Source: Dehalococcoidia bacterium (GTDB lineage Bacteria > Chloroflexota > Dehalococcoidia > Dehalococcoidales > CSSed11-197). Taken from it: a stretch of 16,849 nucleotides of DNA. Location of the stretch: assembly GCA_003552785.1 (NCBI GenBank), contig PUOQ01000122.1, positions 1 through 16,849 of the forward strand, in the 5' to 3' direction. The notes below the pieces were generated by a model. It was not told the DNA's origin. It made no database searches and saw nothing but the letters and a program-made list of their open reading frames with translations. Shown piece by piece: positions 1 through 7,784 of this stretch. The first letter of the stretch is position 1. Every line of letters begins with the position of its first letter. The position numbers were made by a program, and so were the translations under genes.

Positions 1-358
1 GATGATTGTTGATGATAAGGCGCTCAGTAAAAACCACAATAGCTTTGTCCATAACCGCTGTATTAATAATTATGGGTGCACGGCTGCTTTCATAAAACAA
101 GTATCCCCCAGGAAATGCTTTATCGCCCGGGTTGTAAATTTGCAGTCCGGGCGCTGGAGTTTTAAAATACCTCGACTGCGGGGTGGAACTGAAACAACTT
201 TGCCCCGTGCCCCATCCAGCTGGATTAAGTTTTAAGTTGCCAGTTTTTCCGACGGCAAGTTGTCACAACCCGTGGTCCGGGTTTGCTTAAGTCAGCGCTA
301 CAATAGTAAAATTAAACTTGGCTTTCTGTGTCAAATTTGCTGGAGGAATTATTATCCA
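1..358. other. Region upstream of glyA with no supported gene
   Basis: No convincing gene, tRNA or named riboswitch is visible here. The plus strand is open from 2 to 235 and the minus strand from 262 to the window edge, but neither translation resembles a protein family I know and neither has a good ribosome binding site. A perfect 7-bp stem pairs 124-130 with 147-153 around a 16-base loop; it lacks a T-run and so is not an obvious terminator. A TACAAT hexamer at 299-304 could be the -10 box for glyA, but no good -35 box sits at the right distance. This stretch may hold the glyA leader or the end of a gene outside the window. Confidence 0.4.
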
Positions 359-1606
359 ATGAGCTTTCTTGAATCGGTTGACCCCGAGATTTATCAGGCC
401 GTAAAGGCCGAATATGAACGGCAGCGTTCCACTATTAACCTGATAGCATCCGAGAACTACTCGAGCGCCGCGGTGCTCGAAGCCCAGGGTTCACCCCTTA
501 CCAATAAATATGCAGAAGGATATGCCGGCAAACGTTATTACGGTGGCTGCGAAAATGTCGATATAATTGAAAGCATTGCCATAGAAAGGGCAAAAGAATT
601 ATTCAAGGCAGAACATGTAAATGTTCAGCCGCACAGCGGCGCCCAGGCCAACATGGCTGCCTATTTCGGGCTGCTTAATTACGGTGACTGTGTCATGGGT
701 ATGCAGCTAGCCCATGGCGGGCATTTGACGCATGGGGCGGGGTTTAACTTCTCCGGCAAGTTTTACAAATTCATCCCCTACGGGCTGGACCCGCAAACAG
801 AGCGCATAGATTATGAAGAGCTTGAAAGCCTTGCTAAAGAACACAAACCGGCACTCATTGTAACCGGTTCAAGTGCGTACCCGCGCTTTATCGACTTTGA
901 ACGCTTCCGCCATATCGCCGACAGCGTTGGTGCAATGCTTATGGTGGATATGGCCCACATTGCCGGGCTGGTGGCTGCCGGAGTGCATCCGTCTCCGGTG
1001 CCTTATGCCGATGTGGTGACCTCTACTACCCACAAAACCCTCAGGGGCCCCCGCGGCGGTTTTGTTTTGTGCCGCAAGGATCTTGCCAAAAAGATTGATT
1101 CCGCCGTTTTCCCCATGATACAGGGCGGGCCCCTGGTGCATGTAATTGCCGCCAAGGCGGTGTGTTTCAGGGAAGCCCTGGAGGAATCGTTTGTTGCCTA
1201 TCAACAAAAAGTAATTGAAAATGCAGCCGCCATGGCCAGTGATCTGGGCGGATTTGGTTTGCGTATTATTTCCGGTGGTTCAGACAACCATCTTATCCTG
1301 GTCGACCTGAACGACCTCGGCATTACCGGCAAGCAGGCTGAAGAATCCCTGGGCAGTGTGGGCATAGTGCTTAACCGCAATGCCGTGCCCTTCGATGAAA
1401 AGCATCCACCCAGTATTGCAGGTGGTATACGTCTGGGAACCCCTGCTGTTACCAGCCGTGGTTTCGGGCAAAAAGAAGTAAGGGAAGTGTCCCGGCTTAT
1501 ATCTGCCATCCTGACCGAAATCGGTCACCCCGGTTTGAGGGATATGGCCAGAGAAGCAGTCCAAGGCATATGCTCCCGCTTCCCGGTTCCGGGGATAGAT
1601 ACATAA
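359..1606 (+). CDS. glyA: Serine hydroxymethyltransferase
   Basis: PLP-dependent cytoplasmic enzyme that interconverts serine plus tetrahydrofolate with glycine plus 5,10-methylene-tetrahydrofolate, the main one-carbon source for purine and thymidylate synthesis. The 415-residue length is normal for the family. The PLP-lysine motif STTHKTLRGPRGG is present with the Schiff-base lysine at about residue 226, and the N-terminal segment LIASENY and the glycine-rich NKYAEGYAGKRYYGGCE substrate region are intact. The frame stays open upstream, but the ATG at 359 is chosen because GGAGG lies at 342-346 and because the family begins near this residue. It is probably the first gene of a unit running through prs and secA, with prs starting 19 bp downstream. 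Identification is firm; the promoter is not resolved. Confidence 0.97.
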   Translation: MSFLESVDPEIYQAVKAEYERQRSTINLIASENYSSAAVLEAQGSPLTNKYAEGYAGKRYYGGCENVDIIESIAIERAKELFKAEHVNVQPHSGAQANMAAYFGLLNYGDCVMGMQLAHGGHLTHGAGFNFSGKFYKFIPYGLDPQTERIDYEELESLAKEHKPALIVTGSSAYPRFIDFERFRHIADSVGAMLMVDMAHIAGLVAAGVHPSPVPYADVVTSTTHKTLRGPRGGFVLCRKDLAKKIDSAVFPMIQGGPLVHVIAAKAVCFREALEESFVAYQQKVIENAAAMASDLGGFGLRIISGGSDNHLILVDLNDLGITGKQAEESLGSVGIVLNRNAVPFDEKHPPSIAGGIRLGTPAVTSRGFGQKEVREVSRLISAILTEIGHPGLRDMAREAVQGICSRFPVPGIDT

Positions 1607-1625
1607 GGAAGGTGGCAAGTATCTA

Positions 1626-2570
1626 ATGAATGAACTCAAAGTGTTTTCGGGAACAGCTCACCCTGAACTGTCACGAGCAGTTACCAGTTATCTGGGCATT
1701 CCCCTGGGTAAGTGCGAGGTTTTTGATTTTTCCAATGGCAACACATTTGCAAGGATTATGGAGAATGTACGCTCCAGGGATGTTTTTGTCATCCAGCCGT
1801 TTTGCAACCCGGTGAACCATAACATAATGGAGTTTCTTATCATGCTGGACGCTTTCAAGCGTTCCAGCGCCGGCAGGATTACGGCGGTTGTTCCCTATTA
1901 CGCCTATGGCCGTACAGATAAAAAGGACCAGCCGCGGGTGCCGATTACCGCCCGCCTCCTGGCTGATTTGCTTTCAGTCGCCGGTGCCAACCGCCTTTTA
2001 ACGGTGGATTTGCACGCTGCTCAGATACAGGGATTTTTCAATATTCCAGCCGACGAGCTCACCGCATTGAATCTTTTAGGCGGATATTTTAAGAAAAAGA
2101 ATCTGGACAACCCTGTGATTGTAGCTACTGATATAGGCATAACCAAACGTGCCAGGGATCTGGCTGCCATTTTGAACGCACCGCTTGCCATAATGGAGAA
2201 AAGGCGCGTTGGCAACGCAGACCGCACTGAAACCCTGAATGTAATAGGCGATGTAAAGGGAAAGACAGCCATAACAGTAGATGACGAAATTGACACCGGG
2301 GGCTCACTGATGTCTACTGTTAATACACTGGTAGGATGCGGTGCCAGAGAGGTGTATTCCTGTTGCACTCACCCGGTTTTTTCCGGGCCGTGCCTTGAAA
2401 GGATAAACAAATCACCTGTTAAAGAGGTGGTGGTAACCAACACCATACCGTTAACGGATCAACCGCACGAAAAAGTAACCGTGCTTTCAATAGCCAGCCT
2501 GCTGGGAGAGGCTATACACCGCATCCACACCGGAAAATCGGTTGGAGCTTTATTTGAGCAGCAATCATAA
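1626..2570 (+). CDS. prs: Ribose-phosphate pyrophosphokinase (PRPP synthetase)
   Basis: Transfers pyrophosphate from ATP to ribose 5-phosphate to make PRPP, the precursor of purines, pyrimidines, histidine, tryptophan and NAD. The protein is 314 residues, the usual class I length. Visible motifs are the ATP/flexible-loop region YGRTDKKDQPRVPITARLL, the DLHAAQIQGFF segment, and the PRPP-binding loop VDDEIDTGGS at about residues 218-227 (usually VDDMIDTGGT, so the M-to-E change is a mild variant). The ATG at 1626 follows a purine-rich AAGGAAGGTGG stretch. It sits 19 bp after glyA and overlaps the next small gene, which supports co-transcription. Pairing with glyA fits joint supply of one-carbon units and PRPP for purine synthesis (inference). 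Confidence 0.96.
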   Translation: MNELKVFSGTAHPELSRAVTSYLGIPLGKCEVFDFSNGNTFARIMENVRSRDVFVIQPFCNPVNHNIMEFLIMLDAFKRSSAGRITAVVPYYAYGRTDKKDQPRVPITARLLADLLSVAGANRLLTVDLHAAQIQGFFNIPADELTALNLLGGYFKKKNLDNPVIVATDIGITKRARDLAAILNAPLAIMEKRRVGNADRTETLNVIGDVKGKTAITVDDEIDTGGSLMSTVNTLVGCGAREVYSCCTHPVFSGPCLERINKSPVKEVVVTNTIPLTDQPHEKVTVLSIASLLGEAIHRIHTGKSVGALFEQQS

Positions 2571-2778
2571 ACTGGTAGAAGTTTACCGTGCGTCAGGCGA
2601 AGTGGAAGCCCTGGCCATAAAGGCCATGCTGGAGAGTTTTGGTGTTCCCTCCATACTTCGCTCGCACGCCTCAAGTTCGGTGCATCCTTTCTCCGTGGAC
2701 GGGATGGGAGAAGTCAAGGTTATGGTGTGGGATGTTGACGTTGAAAAAGCAGAGGAGCTTATAAATAGCAAGGAATGA
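2554..2778 (+). CDS. Small DUF2007-like protein
   Basis: A 74-residue soluble protein containing VYRASGEVEALAIKAMLESFGVPSILRS and ending with a short acidic helix (DVEKAEELINSKE). The pattern of an initial strand, a helix with ExEAxxIKxxLES, then a strand GVPSxLRS is that of DUF2007, annotated as 'putative signal transducing protein' and without an assigned biochemical role. No ATG is available. I prefer the TTG at 2554 because GGAG lies 6 bases upstream at 2544-2547; a TTG at 2542 would add four residues. It overlaps the end of prs by 17 bp and the ATGA at 2775 links it to secA, so translation is probably coupled on both sides. Confidence 0.75.
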   Translation: MSSNHKLVEVYRASGEVEALAIKAMLESFGVPSILRSHASSSVHPFSVDGMGEVKVMVWDVDVEKAEELINSKE

Positions 2779-2780
2779 AG

Positions 2781-5471
2781 ATGTTTAAGTTATTTGGACT
2801 GGGTGACAGCAACGAAAAAGAAATCAAAAAGCTAAAACCGCTGGTTGAAAAAATAAACCGCCTCGAGGAAGACCTTGAGCCTTTGAGCGATGATGAGCTC
2901 AAGGAAAAAACTCAGGAGTTCAAAGCAAGGCTGGAGAACGGTGCCAAAATTGATGACCTGTTGACGGAGGCTTTTGCTGCCGTGCGCGAGTCGTCCAAGC
3001 GCCAGCTGGGGTTAAGGCACTATGATGTCCAGTTGATGGGCGGAATTGTGCTTCACCAGGGTAAGATTGCCGAAATGAAAACGGGTGAAGGTAAAACCCT
3101 GGTAGCTACACTGCCGCTTTATTTGAATGCCCTTACCGGCAAAGGTTGCCACCTGGTAACCGTCAATGACTATCTTGCCCGCCGCGATGCCTACTGGATG
3201 GGGCCGGTGTACCATGCACTGGGGTTGAAAGTAGCCAGTATCTACCCCATGCAAACTCCGGATGAGATGCAGCCGGCACGCCTTTATGACCCTGAATACG
3301 ATTCGCAGCAGGAAAATGACCCGTGGCGCCACTTCCGCCCCATCCCCCGTAAAGAAGCCTACCAGGCCGACATCGTTTATGGCACCAGCTCTGAATTCGG
3401 TTTCGACTACCTGCGTGACAATATGGTGATGAGCCTCCAGCAGTGTGTCCAGCGCCAGCTCCACTATGCCCTGATTGACGAGGTTGACAGCCTCTTGATC
3501 GATGAGGCCCGGACCCCGCTTATTATAAGCGCTCCCGATACGGAATCAACCAAGAGGTACGAGTTTTTCGCCCGCCTGGCGCCCCGTTTAAAACCCGGTG
3601 AGCATTACGAGGCCAAGGAGAAAGAGCGGGTAGTTGAGCTGACCGACGAAGGCTTCGCTGCGGTGGAGAAGATGCTTGAGCGTGAAGGCCTTCTTAAGGA
3701 TTCAAGCCTGTATGACCCCGAAAGTGCCGACCTTATGCGCCACCTGAGGAATGCGCTGCAGGCCAAGGAATTTTACCGTAAAGACCGCGAGTACATGCTC
3801 AAAGAAGGCGAGGTTGTCCTTGTCGACCCGTTCACCGGCCGGCTCATGCTTGGCAGGAGGTACTCTGAAGGCCTGCACCAGGCCATAGAAGCCAAGGAAG
3901 GCGTAAAGGTGCACGAGGAGAGCCGCACCTTTGCTACCATAACCATCCAGAATTACTTCCGCATGTATGAAAAAATCTCCGGTATGACGGGCACTGCGGC
4001 CACCGAAGCCGAAGAATTTGCCCGTATATATAAACTGGAAGTGGTGGTTATACCTCCCAATAAACCCATGATACGCGAGGACCTGGGCGACCGCATCTAC
4101 AAGGACGAAGCCACCAAGTATAAAGCCCTGATTTCAGAAATTAAGGCCATTAATTCTACAGCCCAGCCTCTGCTTATCGGCACTACTTCCATTGAAAAGT
4201 CGGAATACTTAAGTAATCTCTTAAAGCGCAAAGGCGTCGCCCACAACATGCTGAACGCGCGCCATCATGAAAAAGAGGCAGAAATAATTGCCCGTGCCGG
4301 TGAGCCCGGGGCGGTAACCCTGGCCACCAATATGGCAGGCCGCGGTGTCGATATCATCCTGGGGGGCAAGGACCCGGACAAGAGCGATGAAAAAGCCTAC
4401 GAGAAATGGAAGCAGAAGCACCAGAAGGTAATTGAGCTGGGCGGGTTGTATGTTCTTGGAACCGAGCGGCACGAAGCCCGCCGTATAGACAACCAGTTAC
4501 GCGGGCGTGCCGGCCGCCAGGGCGACCCGGGCAAATCCCGTTTTTATGTTTCACTTGACGATGATATCATGCGTCGCTTCGGTTCGGAGCGTGTTAAAAA
4601 CATCATGAACTGGGCGGGCATGGATGAAAACAGCCCCATTGAGAACAAGATGGTTTCGCGCTCCATTGCCGATGCCCAGAAACGGGTGGAGGGTTATCAT
4701 TTCGATGTTCGCAAGCAGCTGGTAGATTTTGATGACGTGGTAAACAGGCAGAGGGAAGTTATCTATGCCGAGCGGCGCAAAGTCCTGGAAGGTGCTGACC
4801 TTAAATCAAATATCCTGGACATGCTGAGCCAGGAAATCAAGGAATCGGTTGCCGAATATACTGCCGACACTCATGAACCCGACTACCAAGGCCTTGTAAA
4901 CGTCGTAAGCACCTTTATGCCGCTGCCGCAGGGCGTGAATGCTGATTATTTTTCCAAAATGGAACCCAAAGAGGTAGAAGAAGAGCTGATAAAGCATGCC
5001 GGAGATTTATATGACAGGCGCGAGAAGGAGCTGGGCAGTGATAAGATGCGTTTGCTTGAGCGCATACTGCTTTTGAGGACCATGGATAGTTTGTGGGTGG
5101 AACACCTTACCAATATGGAAGATATGCGCCTGCAGGCCGGCTGGCAAACACTCAGGCAGACCAAAGCCCCTGACGCCTACAAGAGGGAGGGCTTTAAAGC
5201 TTTCCAGATGCTTTTGGATACCATACGCCAGGAAGTCACCCGGGGCATATTCCGCATGAATATCGTTAAACAGGGCGAAAGGCAGATAGAACCGCCTTCC
5301 GGGCTGCGGGCTACGGGGCCGGGAATGCTTCCCCCTCAAGGCTCGTCCAGGGCGCCCGGTTCCCGGGCTCCGTCACCAAAGCCGGTAACCGCCGGGGGCA
5401 AGAAAGTGGGCCGCAATGAACTATGCCCCTGCGGGTCGAGCAAGAAATACAAACACTGTTGCGGTCGTTAG
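2781..5471 (+). CDS. secA: Preprotein translocase ATPase SecA
   Basis: Motor ATPase that pushes unfolded preproteins through the SecYEG channel at the cytoplasmic membrane. The 896-residue protein has Walker A (MKTGEGKT, residues 99-106), the DEVD Walker B box (233-236), the GMTGTA motif, the second helicase half with TLATNMAGRGVDIILGG and LRGRAGRQGDPG, and a C-terminal SEC-C zinc motif CxCx8CC with cysteines 882, 884, 893 and 894. An extra segment of roughly 30 residues rich in D, P, R and W sits just before the YGTSSEFGFDYLRDN motif; I recall similar insertions in Chloroflexota SecA. The ATG at 2781 has AAGGAA 6 bases upstream; the ATG at 2775 would overlap the preceding stop codon but has a poorer binding site. 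Confidence 0.98.
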   Translation: MFKLFGLGDSNEKEIKKLKPLVEKINRLEEDLEPLSDDELKEKTQEFKARLENGAKIDDLLTEAFAAVRESSKRQLGLRHYDVQLMGGIVLHQGKIAEMKTGEGKTLVATLPLYLNALTGKGCHLVTVNDYLARRDAYWMGPVYHALGLKVASIYPMQTPDEMQPARLYDPEYDSQQENDPWRHFRPIPRKEAYQADIVYGTSSEFGFDYLRDNMVMSLQQCVQRQLHYALIDEVDSLLIDEARTPLIISAPDTESTKRYEFFARLAPRLKPGEHYEAKEKERVVELTDEGFAAVEKMLEREGLLKDSSLYDPESADLMRHLRNALQAKEFYRKDREYMLKEGEVVLVDPFTGRLMLGRRYSEGLHQAIEAKEGVKVHEESRTFATITIQNYFRMYEKISGMTGTAATEAEEFARIYKLEVVVIPPNKPMIREDLGDRIYKDEATKYKALISEIKAINSTAQPLLIGTTSIEKSEYLSNLLKRKGVAHNMLNARHHEKEAEIIARAGEPGAVTLATNMAGRGVDIILGGKDPDKSDEKAYEKWKQKHQKVIELGGLYVLGTERHEARRIDNQLRGRAGRQGDPGKSRFYVSLDDDIMRRFGSERVKNIMNWAGMDENSPIENKMVSRSIADAQKRVEGYHFDVRKQLVDFDDVVNRQREVIYAERRKVLEGADLKSNILDMLSQEIKESVAEYTADTHEPDYQGLVNVVSTFMPLPQGVNADYFSKMEPKEVEEELIKHAGDLYDRREKELGSDKMRLLERILLLRTMDSLWVEHLTNMEDMRLQAGWQTLRQTKAPDAYKREGFKAFQMLLDTIRQEVTRGIFRMNIVKQGERQIEPPSGLRATGPGMLPPQGSSRAPGSRAPSPKPVTAGGKKVGRNELCPCGSSKKYKHCCGR

Positions 5472-5483
5472 CCGGGGGAAGAA

Positions 5484-6131
5484 ATGACGGCCTTTCCGGT
5501 TAGCTCGCAACAGGAGGTAGTGCACCGGCTCAGGTCTTCCATTCAATCCGGAAGACACTGGTACCTGGCTCTGCTTGAAGCCGTGCGTGATTACCCCGAG
5601 GACAATTTCCTGGTTGCCGGTGATGCACTGGACTGGATAAGCCTCACCAGGGAGTTGCTGGAGGCCGTGAGCGATATTGTCCCCCCTCAGGAGCTGGACC
5701 ATTTCCTGAAAAAAGGTAAACCGCCCATAAAACTAAGCGCTCAAGAGGCCAGGCAGTTGATCGGGACGGGGAAATACAACCGGTACCTGAACTTCCTGTA
5801 CGGGGTTACGGTGGAGGCAGCTTTAATTCAGGCGGTTTCGTCCGAAGTAGTCAAGGAAGTTTACTCTATCGGCCTCAGGCGGCCAAAAAACGCCGCAGAT
5901 GAAGCCTTCCTCCGCATATATGGAGAGGAAAGGCGCCGGTTGCGCTCTGCCTTTGAGGGCCAGGATGCTTCCTCCCGGGGCAGGGACGGAGATGGAAATG
6001 AGGCTGAATTCATCTACTGGCTTTTTAAATATCGCCTGGCCCACCAGGACAAGGAAAAGATTGCCTCGGATACCAAGAAAGCCCTCGACTGGCTTAAAAC
6101 CCGCGCCGGTTATTTTCCCAGGTTGTTTTAA
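5484..6131 (+). CDS. Uncharacterised 215-residue soluble protein
   Basis: I do not recognise a named family. The protein is rich in charged and helix-forming residues and has no signal peptide or transmembrane segment. The N-terminal third contains HWYLALLEAVRDYP and a long amphipathic helix; the middle has RYLNFLYGVTVEAALIQAVSSEVVKEVYS; a charged, glycine-rich linker near residues 155-172 precedes a C-terminal WLFKYRLAHQDKEK segment. It begins 12 bp after secA with a GGGGGAAG ribosome binding site, so it is very likely the last gene of the glyA-secA unit. Codon use matches its neighbours. It is probably a real lineage-conserved protein; a link to secretion is suggested only by position. Confidence 0.75.
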   Translation: MTAFPVSSQQEVVHRLRSSIQSGRHWYLALLEAVRDYPEDNFLVAGDALDWISLTRELLEAVSDIVPPQELDHFLKKGKPPIKLSAQEARQLIGTGKYNRYLNFLYGVTVEAALIQAVSSEVVKEVYSIGLRRPKNAADEAFLRIYGEERRRLRSAFEGQDASSRGRDGDGNEAEFIYWLFKYRLAHQDKEKIASDTKKALDWLKTRAGYFPRLF

Positions 6132-6182
6132 TTACCTGCAACTGGCTGCCACGCGACTTATCTTCAATAAAGAGACAGTTTA

Positions 6183-7637
6183 TTACGGCCGGTGTTCATC
6201 CTGCGCCCTGCCTGTTTCCATTTCAATACAAAGCACTTTCCTGGTTTGGGGTGTGATTTTCACCCTGTCGTCAATACGGTGCCCGACGACCCAGATTATA
6301 TGCCCGCCGGATTCAATCAGGGGAATGCGGTTTCTCCACAGCCGAGGCACCTTTGCATCTATCAGGTAGTCTTTTACCTTTTTTTCACCCTTCATTCCCA
6401 GCGGGATGAAGCGGTCCCCCGGCCGGCGCTCACGCAAAACCAGGCTTTTACCGGTTTTATCGTAATCGAAGCAAGCCTTAAACGCCCCGGCGCCCTCCGG
6501 CATCTTGCCGCCTTCAAGCACTTCTGTTTTAATTTTCCAGCCTCCGGCTATTGATTTCCCGGGGATCTTGAGTGCCACCTCCCCCTCCAGCTCGGGGTAG
6601 GGGCAAAGCTTCTCCGGATCTTTTCCCAGCAGGTAACGGGAATACTCCACTGTAAAGGTGATGCCCCCCGGGAGTACAACCTGCCTGCCTGCGGGTTTAT
6701 CCAGGTGGGCCAGAATATCTTCAATGTGCCCGGCTTCAAAATCCTTGAGGCTTCCGGCGATCTCTTCCAGTGCCCGGCGCAGTATTGAACGCCTTACAGC
6801 CGGGTGCAGGGCTTTGAAAGGATTTTTTTCCAGTATTACGCAATCATCTGCCCGGGAGGCAACTTTTTCCCACTCCGCATCACGGGCGCGGGCAAGATAG
6901 TCGAGCTCTTCACTGGCAATGTCTGCCAGCCTCAGCAGGGCTTCATCTGCGGCGGGGTTGTAATTTTTAATCATAGGCAACAGCTCCAGCCGGATGCGGT
7001 TTCTCAGCGGTGAAAGCTCCTGGTTGGTGCTGTCCTGCCTGGAGGGAATGTTTCGTTCAGAAAGGTATGCCTTGACCTCGTCGCGGCTTATTCCAAGCAG
7101 CGGCCGGATGATTTCAATTTGAACGCCGTTATATTCATGCCGGGTGGTTTTAACCGGAAGGCCTTTCAGGCCCAGAGTGCCGCTGCCGCGTATCAGGTGC
7201 ATCAGGATGGTTTCGACGTTGTCGCTCCGGGTGTGGCCGGTTGCAACCAGGCCTGCCCCGGTTTCAGCGGCAACTTCACTTAAAAAACGGTACCGGACTT
7301 CTCTGGCGGCCTCTTCAAGGCCGAGCCTGTGCTTGCTGCGGTAACCTGCCACATCCCGCCCGCCTATTGAAAAGGGCAAACCCAGTTGCTGGGCAAAATC
7401 TGCGACGAAAAGTGCATCTGCAGCGGATTCGTCTTCACGCAGGCCGTGGTCTAGGTGGGCAATTACCAGAGACACATCGAGTGCCTTTCTCAGGTTGTAA
7501 AGGATGTGGGCAAGCGCCACCGAATCCGGCCCGCCGGAAACTGCCATAAGCACCCTGTTGCCGGGCTTTATCAGGTTCCGGCTGCAGATAAATTCAAACA
7601 CCCTGTCTTCAAGTATGGGAATATTTTTGCGGCTCAT
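6183..7637 (-). CDS. tilS: tRNA(Ile)-lysidine synthetase
   Basis: Uses ATP to attach lysine to C34 of the CAU anticodon of a minor tRNA-Ile, switching both its codon reading (to AUA) and its charging from methionine to isoleucine; essential in most bacteria. The 484-residue protein has the N-type PP-loop SGGPDS at residues 34-39, the HLDHGLRED and ATGHTRSDNVET segments of the ATPase domain, and a C-terminal TilS_C domain with RERRPGDRFIPLG and the VPRLWRNRIPLI segment. The frame extends 13 codons upstream, but the ATG at 7637 matches the family start. There is no clear Shine-Dalgarno sequence; instead TATAAT lies only 10 bases before the start codon. It converges on the unrecognised gene ending at 6131 and diverges from the CNNM/CBS unit. 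Confidence 0.95.
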   Translation of the reverse strand: MSRKNIPILEDRVFEFICSRNLIKPGNRVLMAVSGGPDSVALAHILYNLRKALDVSLVIAHLDHGLREDESAADALFVADFAQQLGLPFSIGGRDVAGYRSKHRLGLEEAAREVRYRFLSEVAAETGAGLVATGHTRSDNVETILMHLIRGSGTLGLKGLPVKTTRHEYNGVQIEIIRPLLGISRDEVKAYLSERNIPSRQDSTNQELSPLRNRIRLELLPMIKNYNPAADEALLRLADIASEELDYLARARDAEWEKVASRADDCVILEKNPFKALHPAVRRSILRRALEEIAGSLKDFEAGHIEDILAHLDKPAGRQVVLPGGITFTVEYSRYLLGKDPEKLCPYPELEGEVALKIPGKSIAGGWKIKTEVLEGGKMPEGAGAFKACFDYDKTGKSLVLRERRPGDRFIPLGMKGEKKVKDYLIDAKVPRLWRNRIPLIESGGHIIWVVGHRIDDRVKITPQTRKVLCIEMETGRAQDEHRP

Positions 7638-7647
7638 TTCAGCAAAT

Positions 7648-7653
7648 ATTATA
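7648..7653 (-). promoter_or_regulatory. Possible -10 box of tilS
   Basis: Minus-strand TATAAT ends 10 bases before the tilS ATG. No -35 box resembling TTGACA is found at 16-18 bases. If used, transcription would start about 4 bases before the ATG, giving a nearly leaderless mRNA; this fits the absence of a ribosome binding site. Confidence 0.35.
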
Positions 7654-7681
7654 CGCCATGTAACCCGGCCGGGCATAGCTT

Positions 7682-7710
7682 TTGACAGTCTTTGATAGGG
7701 GTGATATTAT
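7682..7710 (+). promoter_or_regulatory. Sigma-70/SigA-type promoter for the CNNM/CBS gene
   Basis: TTGACA at 7682-7687 and TATTAT at 7705-7710 are separated by exactly 17 bases, a near-consensus housekeeping promoter. The predicted start near 7717 leaves a leader of about 68 bases before the TTG start codon at 7785. It lies in the divergent gap with tilS. Confidence 0.75.
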
Positions 7711-7784
7711 TGACTTTATATGCCACCTGGCGAAAAATAATTGCCGTGGGGTTACTTGTTTAGCAAAAAGAGGTGAGTTAAGAA

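Noticed and set aside
175..200. T-box-like motif (GGGTGGAAC) before glyA
   Set aside because: The following bases do not continue as the conserved T-box sequence, and no specifier stem or terminator hairpin with a T-run was found.
5007..5339. 110-codon minus-strand frame inside secA
   Set aside because: It is antisense to a well-supported SecA coding sequence and has no family features.
6132..6182. Terminator between the convergent 215-residue gene and tilS
   Set aside because: Only a 6-bp AATAAA/TTTATT stem is present, with no GC-rich hairpin and no T-run.
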